DNA of 64,000 nucleotides from Agrobacterium tumefaciens. Lineage in GTDB: Bacteria; Pseudomonadota; Alphaproteobacteria; Rhizobiales; Rhizobiaceae. Position 1 is the first letter of the stretch, and every line of letters starts with the position of its first letter. Position numbers and translations under genes: made by a program. The notes beneath the pieces are model-generated. The model was given only the letters and a program-made list of their open reading frames with translations. It was not told the DNA's origin and did not search any database. Where the stretch lies: contig NZ_CP039904.1 in the NCBI RefSeq assembly GCF_005221385.1, positions 2,090,280-2,154,279 on the forward strand, written 5' to 3'. Positions 17,023 to 26,241 of this stretch are shown one piece after another.

Positions 17023-18204
17023 TTAAGCCGTCTTCAGGATTGAAAGGGCGGCTGGATGTGTCGATCGGTCATTCTCACTGGTTTTCCAACGATCAAAGGC
17101 GGCACGTCCGAGAATGGCGACGGACGTATCTTCCTGGGGTGCATGGACGAGAACTGACTGGATATCGCGGAAATGCCGCTCCAGGCCGAGATCGGCGTTG
17201 AGGCCGGGATTGCCGATGCCACGAACAGCCAGTTGCACAGCTTCGCGGATCTGCCTGCCGGCGAGGAGCCGGGCCCTTATCAGGTGTTCGGCATCGCCAA
17301 TATGGCCTGTGAGCGCGCCGAAGATGATCTGCCGGGCGCCGGAGACCAGAAGGTCGATCTCACCCGAAAGCGTGACAAAACGTTCTGTCCGCGCAATGGG
17401 ATGGCCCAGATTGGCGGGCACACGTTCATGCGCGAAGCGGATGAAGGCTTCCTGAGCCGCTTCGGCTGCGCCGAGATAGATTGCGGTCAGCGCAAGCGTC
17501 ATTGCCGCATGGCTGCGATTATCCTGCTGCGCAACGGAGGGATCAACGAGTTCCAGCACATTTTCTGCCGGGATTTCAACCTCGGTATATTCGACGTCAT
17601 GCGAACCTGTCGCCCGCATTCCGAGGCTCTTCCAGTTCTCGATAATCCTGATGCCGGGCAGGCCGTTAGGCACGACAAACGTGCCGACCCGCGCCTGAGC
17701 CTCGTCGGTGTGCGCCCAGACGAGAAAATGGGTGAGGCCGTGCGCGCCCGTCACGAAGCGCTTGCGGCCCGTGATCGACCAGCCATTTGCCGTCCGGCGC
17801 GCACGCGTGGCCGGCAATCCGCCGCGCGCCGGCGAGCCCAGTTCCGGCTCCACACGGGCGGCGTTCAGCAGCAGTGGCCGATCTTTGGCTCTGGAAAGAA
17901 GGTCCCTGTAAAGACCGTCGGGCCAATGATCCTTCGTCGCCTGTCCCAGGTGGGTGAAGATCGTCATTGCGCTGATGAGCGCCACGGAGGGATCGCCGCG
18001 CCCAAGGGCCGCCAGAATATGGGCCGCGGTGCTCAAGGTTCCTCCCGGGCCGCCGTAACGCGTGGCCACGGTGCTCTCCAGAAGTCCGGCCTGATGAACG
18101 GCGCGAATGCCGGTCCAGGGAAACTGACCGGTCTGATCCGCCTCCGGTGCGGCTTCGGAAACGGCGCGCACAGCGGCGTCAAGTGCGGTGGGATCGTAAG
18201 ACAT
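17023..18204 (-). CDS. Acyl-CoA dehydrogenase-like flavoprotein (SfnB/DszC type)
   Basis: This 393-aa protein has the acyl-CoA dehydrogenase architecture: an alpha N-terminus, a beta middle (GSPARGGLPATRARRTANGW, then SLGMRATGSHDVEYTEVEIP) and a helical C-terminus ending GAARQIIFG and IRGIGNPGLN. Members next to sulfonate genes (SfnB, DszC-like) are thought to act as FMNH2-dependent oxygenases on organosulfur compounds rather than in fatty-acid oxidation. It sits between the SsuD-like enzyme and the FMN reductase, with short gaps, so it probably uses the same FMNH2 pool. The exact substrate cannot be read from the sequence. Confidence 0.8.
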   Translation of the reverse strand: MSYDPTALDAAVRAVSEAAPEADQTGQFPWTGIRAVHQAGLLESTVATRYGGPGGTLSTAAHILAALGRGDPSVALISAMTIFTHLGQATKDHWPDGLYRDLLSRAKDRPLLLNAARVEPELGSPARGGLPATRARRTANGWSITGRKRFVTGAHGLTHFLVWAHTDEAQARVGTFVVPNGLPGIRIIENWKSLGMRATGSHDVEYTEVEIPAENVLELVDPSVAQQDNRSHAAMTLALTAIYLGAAEAAQEAFIRFAHERVPANLGHPIARTERFVTLSGEIDLLVSGARQIIFGALTGHIGDAEHLIRARLLAGRQIREAVQLAVRGIGNPGLNADLGLERHFRDIQSVLVHAPQEDTSVAILGRAAFDRWKTSENDRSTHPAALSILKTA

Positions 18205-18319
18205 GCGGATAACGGCTTTCTGGAAGGTCGAGAGGCGGGATCATCCGTTGCGGGCGTGGATGATCCCGGTCTTGGAGGAAGAGGTGGGCAGGTCCGACGG
18301 CCTGGCCGGACTGCCGTGA

Positions 18320-19423
18320 TCAGGCGGCTGCCTTCTTCTTTGCCTCTTCACGTTCGCGAATGCCCTCGCGGACGAGAGGCAGGATGTATCGTCCGTAGTC
18401 GACGGCATCATTGTAATTGTCATATCCACGGATCGAAATCAGATCGGCGCCGAGATCAATATAGTCGAGAATGGAGTCGGCGATTGTGCGCGGCGATCCG
18501 ACCAGAGCGGTTGTCGCGCCGCTTGCATTGGTCGCGGTGACGGTCGGATACCAGAGCGCGCGGTCATGGACATCGCCGCGTTTGGCGATATCGAGCAGGC
18601 GCTGGGAGCCGATATTGGCGGGGGGTGTTGCGTTGACCGGCGCGCGCGAAAGGCCCCTCTGACGGTTCTCGTTCAGACGGTCGAGAACCCTGTGCGCCTT
18701 ATCCCAGGCCAGTTCGTCTGTTTCAGCCACGATTGGCCGGAAGGTAACCCAGATGCGCGGGCGATCGGTTCGGCCTGCTTTTGCGGCTTCGGCATAGATG
18801 CGGTCAATCTGCTGCTTGGTTTCAGCCAGCGGCTCGCCCCAGAGCCCGAAAATGTCGCACAGCGAGCCACCGATACGATAGGCGGCATCTGACGAACCAC
18901 CGAGCGAAATCGGGATAAGACCGTTGGTGGGACGCACGGCGCTGCGAAACTGCTTGAACTGGTAATATTTGCCGTCGAAATCGAAGGGCTCGGTCGAACT
19001 CCAGGCAAGGCGGAGAATGCGGATATATTCTTCCTGGCGTTCGTAACGCTCTTCCTTGTTGAGGAAATCTCCTTCGCGCGCCTGCTCCTCGTCGCTTCCG
19101 CCTGCGATGAAGTGGACGACGACGCGACCGCCGCTCAACTGGTCGAGCGTGGCGAGGGACTTGGCCGCAACCGTCGGATAAACGGTGTTGGGCCGGAGCG
19201 CGACGATGATCTTGATGTTCTTCGTATGCGCAAGCACGGTGGCGCCCAGCGTGAAGGGATCGAACGAAGAGGAGGAATAGGGAATGAGCGTGTAGTTGAA
19301 CCCGTAGTCGTCCAGTGCACGCGCATAACGTTCCAGGAACAGCGGATCAACCGGAGCATCAGGGATGGGGTTCAGATCATTGGACTCGTTGGGAAAGCTG
19401 ACGCTGATGAATTCCGCAGCCAT
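18320..19423 (-). CDS. SsuD-like FMNH2-dependent alkanesulfonate monooxygenase
   Basis: The 367-aa protein is a bacterial luciferase-like TIM barrel of the alkanesulfonate monooxygenase group. Visible hallmarks are LLM-type strands (IKIIVALRPNTVYPT, near 70-84), the SGGRVVVHFIAGGSD block (near 97-111) and RYERQEEYIRILRLAW. Such enzymes cleave the C-S bond of sulfonates to release sulfite with O2 and FMNH2. It is the first gene of a three-gene unit with the flavoprotein and the FMN reductase. A 42-bp motif lies 58 bp upstream of the start and recurs before the panE-tetR unit. A close relative of SfnG is possible; the substrate remains open. Confidence 0.88.
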   Translation of the reverse strand: MAAEFISVSFPNESNDLNPIPDAPVDPLFLERYARALDDYGFNYTLIPYSSSSFDPFTLGATVLAHTKNIKIIVALRPNTVYPTVAAKSLATLDQLSGGRVVVHFIAGGSDEEQAREGDFLNKEERYERQEEYIRILRLAWSSTEPFDFDGKYYQFKQFRSAVRPTNGLIPISLGGSSDAAYRIGGSLCDIFGLWGEPLAETKQQIDRIYAEAAKAGRTDRPRIWVTFRPIVAETDELAWDKAHRVLDRLNENRQRGLSRAPVNATPPANIGSQRLLDIAKRGDVHDRALWYPTVTATNASGATTALVGSPRTIADSILDYIDLGADLISIRGYDNYNDAVDYGRYILPLVREGIREREEAKKKAAA

Positions 19424-19480
19424 GGGAGCTCCTTGGTGTTTCTGAGTGTCGGGTAAAAGCTAAAGCCGGTGTGGCATATG

Positions 19481-19522
19481 AGGAAGACAGGTCTTTCTAT
19501 TTCTATGGAATATGTAGAAAAT
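19481..19522 (-). promoter_or_regulatory. Sulfur-cluster motif, copy A
   Basis: On the plus strand it begins AGGAAGACAGGTC and ends TGTAGAAAAT. It aligns without gaps over 42 bp with 32595-32636, 34 positions identical, and over 41 bp with 26201-26241, 28 identical. It lies 58 bp upstream of the ssuD-like start. The inner TTCTAT repeat and the outer TTTCTA/TAGAAA symmetry fit a protein-binding site. Confidence 0.6.
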
Positions 19523-19552
19523 ATTGCCTGACTATCCTGATGGTCTAGAACC

Positions 19553-20665
19553 TTAGATTGCCGCCCGTTCCGGCCCTTCGTGATCGGGAGCAGGTTTCCA
19601 CCCCAGAGATGGAGCAACCGTCGTCGCAAGATCGGTGAGCAGTCGTATGTTTTCGGACAGTCCGAAAGCGGGAGGCAAAAAAAGAACGAGCTCATCTGCG
19701 GCCGCCAGTCCCGGATCGCTCAAAACCGCCTCTATGACTTCTTCCGGTGTACCTTGAAAGACCGGGGAAATCTGCGCGCCAACAGGCGGGCCGGCAGGGG
19801 CCAGCGCACCCTTCGGGCGTGAGGCGGCAATTCCCACCGTGCGACGCTCAAGGTCGTAAGCCGCGTATTTCTCACGCAGCTCCGGGGTGGTGCCAACGAG
19901 AATGGAAGCGGCAACAGCGACCGGGGGTGGCGTCGTCTTCCAGATGCGGAGCCAGTGGGTGCGATAGGCATCAATGATCCGCGCCTGATATTGACCGAAA
20001 GTCTCGCCTTCTGCCTGATCGTGAAGGACGGTCCCGGAAATCAGGCCAATCCCAAGTTCGGCGGCCTGTATTGCTGAATCGAGGCTGGCGGAGCCTTGTC
20101 GGATACGGCTGCGCAAGGTTGGGCTATGAGGGGTCACCCGCAACTCGGCTCCCGGAGGTGCACCAATGTCCCGCTCGGTAACAGTGTGCAAAACATCACC
20201 GGCAATGGCGGCGAGGAAACGCGACTGGCGTCGCTTTGCCTCTGTGCGGGCATCGGTATCGACGGTTCCGAAAACGGCATCGAACGCGCCGTTGGTCCCG
20301 GTCGAAATGGCAAGTTCAAGCCGACCGTCGATCAAGAGGTCGGTTGTTCCCGCCGCCTCAGCCAGGAGGATGGGGTCCTGATAACGCATCGGGATGACGG
20401 CGGAGCCAAGCGTGATGTGCCGCGTATGCTGGCCGACTGCCGCAAAGAAGGGTAACGGGGAAGAAAGATAGTGGTCGAAGTGACGCTGATAGGCCCAGCC
20501 TGACTGATAACCCAGCCTTTCCGCCTGCCTGAACAGCTCTATGCCCTGTCGCAGCCCCTGTGCCGGACCGTCATCGTCGTTGAACGACACGCGCGTATTG
20601 AAACCCAGCCGCTGTTTCGGTCGAAACAACGCGGGAAGGTCGCGGGAAGCTGCTGCAATATTCAT
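19553..20665 (-). CDS. Putative FMN-dependent luciferase-like monooxygenase
   Basis: This second LLM flavoprotein (370 aa) is only distantly related to the SsuD-like one. The barrel is visible in GYQSGWAYQRHFDHYLSS near 53-70, HITLGSAVIPMRYQDP near 83-98 and IDGRLELAISTG. Its ATG overlaps the stop of the ABC ATPase gene by four bases, so it belongs to the transporter operon. It resembles, from memory, the KPN_01858-type LLM enzymes that always accompany a peptide-type ABC importer of the KPN_01854 type; this needs a profile search. The probable role is oxidation of the imported sulfur compound with FMNH2 supplied by the reductase at 16.4 kb. Confidence 0.8.
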   Translation of the reverse strand: MNIAAASRDLPALFRPKQRLGFNTRVSFNDDDGPAQGLRQGIELFRQAERLGYQSGWAYQRHFDHYLSSPLPFFAAVGQHTRHITLGSAVIPMRYQDPILLAEAAGTTDLLIDGRLELAISTGTNGAFDAVFGTVDTDARTEAKRRQSRFLAAIAGDVLHTVTERDIGAPPGAELRVTPHSPTLRSRIRQGSASLDSAIQAAELGIGLISGTVLHDQAEGETFGQYQARIIDAYRTHWLRIWKTTPPPVAVAASILVGTTPELREKYAAYDLERRTVGIAASRPKGALAPAGPPVGAQISPVFQGTPEEVIEAVLSDPGLAAADELVLFLPPAFGLSENIRLLTDLATTVAPSLGWKPAPDHEGPERAAI

Positions 20666-22380
20666 GCGAGTTGCTCCTTCCGCAGAGCGCGCTGGACAGC
20701 GGGAGCGCGAACCGTTCCGGCAATGCCCGACGGGATGGAGTTCAGCAGCGACGCGGTATATTCGTGTCTCGGATTGGCGAATATCTCGGTGACGGCTCCA
20801 TGTTCGACAATGCGTCCCCGCTGCATCACCGAAACGCTGTGCGCAAGTTGCCGGACGAGGGCGAGGTCGTGCGAAACGAAAACATAGGTCAGGCCGAGCT
20901 TCGCCTGTAGCGACAGCAGAACCTCGACGATATCCGCCTGAACGCTGACATCGAGTGCGGATGTGGGTTCGTCCAGCACGATCACATCAGGCTTGAGGAC
21001 CAGCGAACGGGCGATTGCCACACGCTGACGCTGCCCGCCGGACAGGGCCGACGGTTTACGCTCCAGGAGGTGCTCGCTCAAGCCGACATTCGCGAGAGCT
21101 TCCTGTACGCGTTCGGATCGCTCTTTCGGCGTCCCGATCTCGAACCGGTCGAGTGGTTCACGGACAAGCTGCCCCACCTTCCACGTCGGGTCGAGGGACG
21201 TAAACGGGTTCTGGTAAACCAGTTGAAGATGCCGCCATACGGACCGCAGCGAAGCGCGGTTTTTGTTCGTGACGGTCTCGTCGGCAACCGTAATCGTGCC
21301 GCTTTCCGGCTCTTCGAGCCCCAGCAGCAGGCGGATCGTCGTCGTCTTGCCGGAGCCGGATTCGCCGACGAGGGCATGAGTCGTGCCCGCCGGAACCGTA
21401 AACGAAATATCGTCCACCGCAGTCAGGGTTTTGCCATCGACAGTGAAGCGTTTGGTGACGCCGCGGACGGCGATCTTTGGCGACTTGTCGCCATCAAGGA
21501 GGCTGAACCCCGGATCGCGGAATTTGGCATAGCGCTCCGGGTTGAGCGCGGGGACGTCGCCATGGAGTTTTTTGGCATAGGGTGAGGAAGGGGAGGAAAA
21601 AACCGCGGACGTCCTGCCTTTCTCCTGCACGACGCCGTTCTTCAGCACGACGAGATTATCCGCCCTTTCGGCCGCTATTGCGAGATCGTGGGTAATAAGA
21701 AGGAGGCTGATGTTCAGCTCATCCCGAAGACGGGAGAGGAGATCGAGGATGCGCTTCTGGATCGTTACGTCGAGTGCCGAGGTCGGTTCGTCCGCCACCA
21801 GCAGTGCAGGGCGCGGCAATATTGCCAGAGCGATCAGCACGCGCTGCAGCATCCCTCCGGACAACTGGTGCGGATAGGAATCGTAAACCCGTTGCGGATT
21901 GTCGAGACCCACCTTGGCGAAGGTTTCGAGAATAAGTGTCCTGCGGATCGCTGGATTGGTCTCTTCCATCAGCGCTGCCGCTTCCAGCGCCTGGGAGCCG
22001 ATTGTTCTCACAGGATTGAGAGAGTTGCCGGGATCCTGCGGCACGAAGCCGATTTCACGGCCGCGAAGCGGCCTGAAGCGGCGTTCTGGCAATGCGAGAA
22101 TGTTCTGCCTGTCGAAAATAACCTGCCCTGTGGCGTTTGCGCCGGTGGGGAGAAGCCTCAGCACGGCTTTCGCGATGGTCGATTTTCCAGAACCGGATTC
22201 TCCGATGAGGGCGAGGCTTTCGCCACGTCCGATTTCGAAGCCGACATTATGGACGACCTCCTGCCGTCCGTAGGACACGGCAAGATTTTCGACCTTGAGA
22301 AGGGGTATCGCGTGTTGTGGAGACGCAGCCCCGAACTCGGGAAGGATTGGCGCTGTTTTCAGTGCGATTTGCGAAGCCAT
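20662..22380 (-). CDS. Dual-domain ABC transporter ATPase, peptide/Opp type
   Basis: This 572-aa protein holds two complete nucleotide-binding domains. Each has Walker A GESGSGKST, a signature (LSGGMLQR in the first, LSGGQRQR in the second) and Walker B ending DEPTSALD. It therefore combines the usual DppD and DppF subunits in one chain, as in many rhizobial Opp-type importers. The start at 22380 (MASQIAL) overlaps the permease end by 22 bp and is preferred over an upstream start at 22452, which would run deep into the permease. It powers import together with the two permeases and the binding protein; the substrate is probably a small organosulfur compound, by context. Confidence 0.9.
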   Translation of the reverse strand: MASQIALKTAPILPEFGAASPQHAIPLLKVENLAVSYGRQEVVHNVGFEIGRGESLALIGESGSGKSTIAKAVLRLLPTGANATGQVIFDRQNILALPERRFRPLRGREIGFVPQDPGNSLNPVRTIGSQALEAAALMEETNPAIRRTLILETFAKVGLDNPQRVYDSYPHQLSGGMLQRVLIALAILPRPALLVADEPTSALDVTIQKRILDLLSRLRDELNISLLLITHDLAIAAERADNLVVLKNGVVQEKGRTSAVFSSPSSPYAKKLHGDVPALNPERYAKFRDPGFSLLDGDKSPKIAVRGVTKRFTVDGKTLTAVDDISFTVPAGTTHALVGESGSGKTTTIRLLLGLEEPESGTITVADETVTNKNRASLRSVWRHLQLVYQNPFTSLDPTWKVGQLVREPLDRFEIGTPKERSERVQEALANVGLSEHLLERKPSALSGGQRQRVAIARSLVLKPDVIVLDEPTSALDVSVQADIVEVLLSLQAKLGLTYVFVSHDLALVRQLAHSVSVMQRGRIVEHGAVTEIFANPRHEYTASLLNSIPSGIAGTVRAPAVQRALRKEQLA

Positions 22381-23204
22381 CGGCTGATCCTGTTGACAGA
22401 GAGGACGGTCACGATCGTAACGAACGCGGGCGCATAAACGAGCCAGGGCCATTTGAGGTAGTCCTTGCCGATTGAAATCAGCAGGCCCCAGTCGGAAGAA
22501 GGCGGAGGGTCGCCGTAGCCGAGGAAGGCGAGGCTGGCGATCACCAGAATGGACTCGCCGAATTGCAGCACGGCAAGCGGCAGCATCGAGCGGGACGCAT
22601 TTGGAAGGACGTGTCTGAGAACGATGTAGCCGCGCGAGCCACCCGAGAGAAAAGATGCCTCCACGAAGGTCGCCTGACGTGTCTTGATAACCTCGGAGCG
22701 TGCCACGCGGGCGAAGAAGGCAATGGCCGATATGCCTGTCGCAATCGCTGCGTTGATCGTTTCGAAGCCGATGGCCGTGACGATGATGACCGCGAGCAGG
22801 AACTTCGGGATGGAGAGCAGCACGTCGACAAAACGCGCAAAGACGATATCCACCCAGCCGCCGAAAAATCCGGCGAGCAAACCGATCACACCACCGATGA
22901 AGACACCGATGACGACAGCGACCAAAGCGCTCGATACGGATGAAGCCGTGCCATAAACGACCCTTGTATAGAGATCACGCCCGAGATGATCGGTGCCGAA
23001 CCAGTGCGCAAAACTGGGCGCAAGAAGCTTGTCGGCCGGGACACCGTTGATCGGGCTCTGGCTGGTGAACAGTTGCGGCGCAATCGACCAGGCGACGACG
23101 ATTGCGATGACGAGGAGGGAAAGGGCAACCGTTGGAGTAAGGTTGAGAGCTCTCAGCTTCTCGAACGGATTGCTGCCGGAAACCGGGCTGGAGATAAGGC
23201 TCAT
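22359..23204 (-). CDS. ABC transporter permease, DppC/OppC type
   Basis: This 281-aa inner-membrane permease has about five to six transmembrane helices. Its motif GSRGYIVLRHVLPNASRSMLP is the EAA loop that contacts the ATPase, and FLGYGDPPPSSDWGLLI is the DppC C-terminal signature. The start overlaps the upstream permease by four bases and the end overlaps the ATPase gene, so the three are co-translated. Together with the DppB-type partner it forms the channel of the importer. Confidence 0.92.
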   Translation of the reverse strand: MSLISSPVSGSNPFEKLRALNLTPTVALSLLVIAIVVAWSIAPQLFTSQSPINGVPADKLLAPSFAHWFGTDHLGRDLYTRVVYGTASSVSSALVAVVIGVFIGGVIGLLAGFFGGWVDIVFARFVDVLLSIPKFLLAVIIVTAIGFETINAAIATGISAIAFFARVARSEVIKTRQATFVEASFLSGGSRGYIVLRHVLPNASRSMLPLAVLQFGESILVIASLAFLGYGDPPPSSDWGLLISIGKDYLKWPWLVYAPAFVTIVTVLSVNRISRWLRKSH

Positions 23205-24211
23205 GGTTTGGCCCCCGTTTCAAGGCCAAGCGGCGTGTCGTCGATGGTTGCCAGACGACGTTTCCGGCCAACGATAATTTTCACCCGTGGATCGAGCAGC
23301 GGATAGAGAAGATCGGCGATGAGGTTGACGACGACGAACACCACGGCTCCAAGCGAGACGATGGCCTGCAGGACGGGCAGGTCCTGCGTGCTGACGGAGC
23401 GCTGGACGAGACTGCCGATACCGGTACGGCCGAACACGGTTTCCGTGATCAGCGAGTTGCCCAGAAGCTCGCCCACGGTAAGGGCGATAACGGTCACCAC
23501 CGGTAGCGAAGCGGGCTTGAGCAGATGTGTAGTGAAAAGTCGTTTCGGCCCGATGCCGCGGCTGCGGGCAACCGCCGCGTAATCCTGTTCCGCTTCATGA
23601 TCGAGATTGGCGATCAGCACTTCCGCGATCTGTGCGGAAAACGGTATGCCGATGGTGATCGCCGCAAACAGCGTCGCCCAGAAGCTGTCGGGCTCGATGA
23701 CCCGGAACAGCCGGAGCTGAAACCCGAAAAGGTGGATCAGAAACAGGCCGATGACGAAATTGGGCGTCGACAGGAACAGCGAAGGGAATGCCCGCAGCAG
23801 CCCCTGCCCATATCGTTTCGGCACGACCTGTGTGCCATAGGCAACGGCGAAGGCGAGGATCAACGCAACCGTGAGCCCGGCGGAGGCCAGTACCAGCGTC
23901 GATGGCAGCACCTCGGCGATCAGGGTCGAGACGGGTCGATTGGAGCGCATGGAGATGCCGAGATCGCCCGTCAGGAATGCCGACAGGGAGTGCCAGAGCT
24001 GCACGATGATCGGCCTGTCCAGCCCCTGTGCAGCAATGATTTCGGCGATTTCTTGCTCGGTGAAACCGTTCTGCGGGTTGCGCAGAACGCTGGTGATCGG
24101 GTCGCCAGGCAGGACGCTGACGACGACGAACGTGAAGACATAGGCCAGAAGGATGACGACGATCGCCTGGCCGAGCCGCTTTGCGGCGTAGGTTAGGTAG
24201 GCATTGCTCAT
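23201..24211 (-). CDS. ABC transporter permease, DppB/OppB type
   Basis: This 336-aa membrane protein has the DppB pattern: an N-terminal helix, the VLPGDPITSVL segment near 34-44, a long periplasmic loop, and the EAA-like loop ARSRGIGPKRLFTTHLLKPA near 217-236. It heads the permease pair and is followed by the DppC partner with a 4-bp overlap. The binding-protein gene ends 38 bp upstream. Transport substrate is not readable; the sulfonate context favours organosulfur compounds over peptides. Confidence 0.92.
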   Translation of the reverse strand: MSNAYLTYAAKRLGQAIVVILLAYVFTFVVVSVLPGDPITSVLRNPQNGFTEQEIAEIIAAQGLDRPIIVQLWHSLSAFLTGDLGISMRSNRPVSTLIAEVLPSTLVLASAGLTVALILAFAVAYGTQVVPKRYGQGLLRAFPSLFLSTPNFVIGLFLIHLFGFQLRLFRVIEPDSFWATLFAAITIGIPFSAQIAEVLIANLDHEAEQDYAAVARSRGIGPKRLFTTHLLKPASLPVVTVIALTVGELLGNSLITETVFGRTGIGSLVQRSVSTQDLPVLQAIVSLGAVVFVVVNLIADLLYPLLDPRVKIIVGRKRRLATIDDTPLGLETGAKP

Positions 24212-24249
24212 GCCGTCACCTCCTTGACGTTACTTGGTGGGCGCTGGCC

Positions 24250-25905
24250 TCATTCGGCAATGAACGCTGTGTAGTAGCTGGCGTAAGCGACGCCGTTATA
24301 GACTTCGCCCTTCAGCTTCGGCGATTGCACGTAAATGCGCTGGACGATTTGGGTGCGTGGTATGAAATAGCCCTGTTCCAGCACGTATTTTTGCAGGCCG
24401 TCCAGAAGAGGCTTTCGTTCCTCGACCGAACCCGCGCCGGCGATTTTGTCACGCAGGTCGTTGAGCTTTGCATCACGCTCATCCAGCGCGAACCAGTTCT
24501 CGCCATTGTTGGCGTTGGTCAGGATGCTGGCGACCGTGCCGGCATCGATGAAGCTGCGCGTGACTTCATATGCGGGAACTGCGGCGCCACCGAATTTGAC
24601 CTTCTCGCCATAGGTCACGACATCATAAGCCCTGATGTTGACCTTCCATCCGAGCCTGCCAAGCTGCTGGGCAATCAGTTCATCGACGGATTTCGAAGTT
24701 GCCAGATAGGGATTGGAATGGATCGTCAATTCCAGCGGCTTGCCGTCTTTCACCCGAACGCCGTCCGCGCCCTTGGCCCATCCGGCTTCGTCCAGAAGCT
24801 TCTCCGCCCTGTCCGGATTGTAGGCGAGGAGATCGCTATGATCGGTCGCGCCGGGGACGTTGCTCTGGATGAACGACGTCGCAAGCTTCCAGTCCTGCGT
24901 ATAGACGGTGTCGATGATTTCCTGGCGATTGATGCCTGCCTGGAGTGCCTGACGCACCTTCGCATCATCATAGGGTTGAAGCTTGGTGTTGACCGCCCAG
25001 CCGTTGACGAAGCCGAGATAACGCGGCGTCGCGACGGTAAAGCCTTCCTCCTTGAGTGATTTCAGTTCCTGGGGCGAGGCGTTATAGGCGACGTCCGCCT
25101 GACCGGACTGAACCGAAGCGACGCGAAGGGATGGTTCCGACACCAGCTTGTAGGTGATGGTATCGAGATAGGCGGGTCCGGTATGGCCGACTGCGGCGGG
25201 GCCCCAATTATAGTCCTTGCGCTTGACCAGAGTGACATGGTCGCCCTCTTTCCAGGACTCCACCACATAAGGTCCGCTGCCGGCGGTTTTGCTGAGGTCT
25301 GCCTGCTGGCTGGCAGGCTGGGCGATGCTTTTGGGAGAGATCAGGATGGAACCGTGATAGCCAAGGGTCGGAATGAAACCGAGCGTGGGCTTCTTGAAGA
25401 CTACCTTGACCGTCGTGGCATCGACCGCTTCCGCGTGATCATAGGTCTTGGGGAAAAGGCCGATCGGGTTGATCCCCTCGTTCTTGCGGCCGGCATACCA
25501 GATGTCGAGATTGGCGACGACGGCCTTCGCATCAAGCGGTTCGCCGTCGGAGAAAGTCACGCCGCTTTTGAGGTGCAGGGTGAATTCCGTTGCGGTGTCG
25601 TTCTGCTCCCAGCGTTCGGCAAGCCAGGGGCTGACCTTGCCTTCGGCATCGACGTAAAGCAGCTTATCCGTAACATGACCCCAGATGTGGCCCTGGAAAC
25701 TGGAGATGGCGCTGTTGTTGGGGATCCACGTGTCGCCCAGTGAATCGATCAGAAACGTGATGTCACCGCCATCGCGCGGCGTATCTGCCGCCAGTGCGCT
25801 CAGAGGTGCCAATGTCGATAAAAACAGCGAGGCCGAGACCGCCAAGGAGGCTGTGAAACGCAGCCGGCGACGCGACAGGGAGAATGAGAAAGAACGTTTT
25901 GTCAT
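24250..25905 (-). CDS. ABC transporter periplasmic binding protein, SBP_bac_5 family
   Basis: This 551-aa protein has a long, arginine-rich signal peptide probably cleaved after about residue 40 (LSALAA). The mature part begins with the SBP_bac_5 hallmark GGDITFLID and contains FTLHLKSGVTFSDGEPLDAKAV. It resembles KPN_01854-type binding proteins that sit beside luciferase-like monooxygenases, rather than true dipeptide receptors. It is the first gene of the importer operon; the promoter should lie in the 332-bp gap before it, where two stretches of the sulfur-cluster motif are found. Confidence 0.88.
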   Translation of the reverse strand: MTKRSFSFSLSRRRLRFTASLAVSASLFLSTLAPLSALAADTPRDGGDITFLIDSLGDTWIPNNSAISSFQGHIWGHVTDKLLYVDAEGKVSPWLAERWEQNDTATEFTLHLKSGVTFSDGEPLDAKAVVANLDIWYAGRKNEGINPIGLFPKTYDHAEAVDATTVKVVFKKPTLGFIPTLGYHGSILISPKSIAQPASQQADLSKTAGSGPYVVESWKEGDHVTLVKRKDYNWGPAAVGHTGPAYLDTITYKLVSEPSLRVASVQSGQADVAYNASPQELKSLKEEGFTVATPRYLGFVNGWAVNTKLQPYDDAKVRQALQAGINRQEIIDTVYTQDWKLATSFIQSNVPGATDHSDLLAYNPDRAEKLLDEAGWAKGADGVRVKDGKPLELTIHSNPYLATSKSVDELIAQQLGRLGWKVNIRAYDVVTYGEKVKFGGAAVPAYEVTRSFIDAGTVASILTNANNGENWFALDERDAKLNDLRDKIAGAGSVEERKPLLDGLQKYVLEQGYFIPRTQIVQRIYVQSPKLKGEVYNGVAYASYYTAFIAE

Positions 25906-26121
25906 GGTATGATCCTGATAAATTCAAAGTTTTTTTCGTTGCAATTTCTGCATCTACTGCGGACGGACTGCTGCTGCCATCGGCACAACGCACGTCAAAC
26001 CGTTGCCGCACCGGCTTTTCAGCCGGGCGGGAGAATGCTGGAGTTCATTGATGATCGGGTTGGGCGTCGCGGGGTTAGCGAGCGGCTTCCGGAAGCCTGC
26101 TTGGCTGAGGAGCGCGCCCGC

Positions 26122-26241
26122 TTCTACATATTCCAGTCATGACGCGGTCCCTCGTTGCGGTGTTCATCTTGCCCATAACCTAGCAGTCAGGCGTGAGGGA
26201 GAAAGACTGGTTGTTCTTTTTCTATCGATTTAGTGAATTAT
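26122..26241 (-). promoter_or_regulatory. Sulfur-cluster motif, weak copy D plus inverted half
   Basis: At 26201-26241, 28 of 41 bases agree with copy A, including AGAC, GGT, TTCT and TTTCTAT. At 26122-26135 the 14 bases TTCTACATATTCCA exactly match the complement of the inner part of copy A. Both lie in the leader of the binding-protein gene. The distances (about 220-300 bp) are larger than at copy A, so a role is less certain. Confidence 0.4.

Noticed and set aside
17173..18540. Plus-strand frame of 455 codons
   Set aside because: It is a shadow of the acyl-CoA dehydrogenase-like gene and runs into the ssuD-like gene; composition is Arg/Gly-rich as expected for antisense of GC-rich genes.
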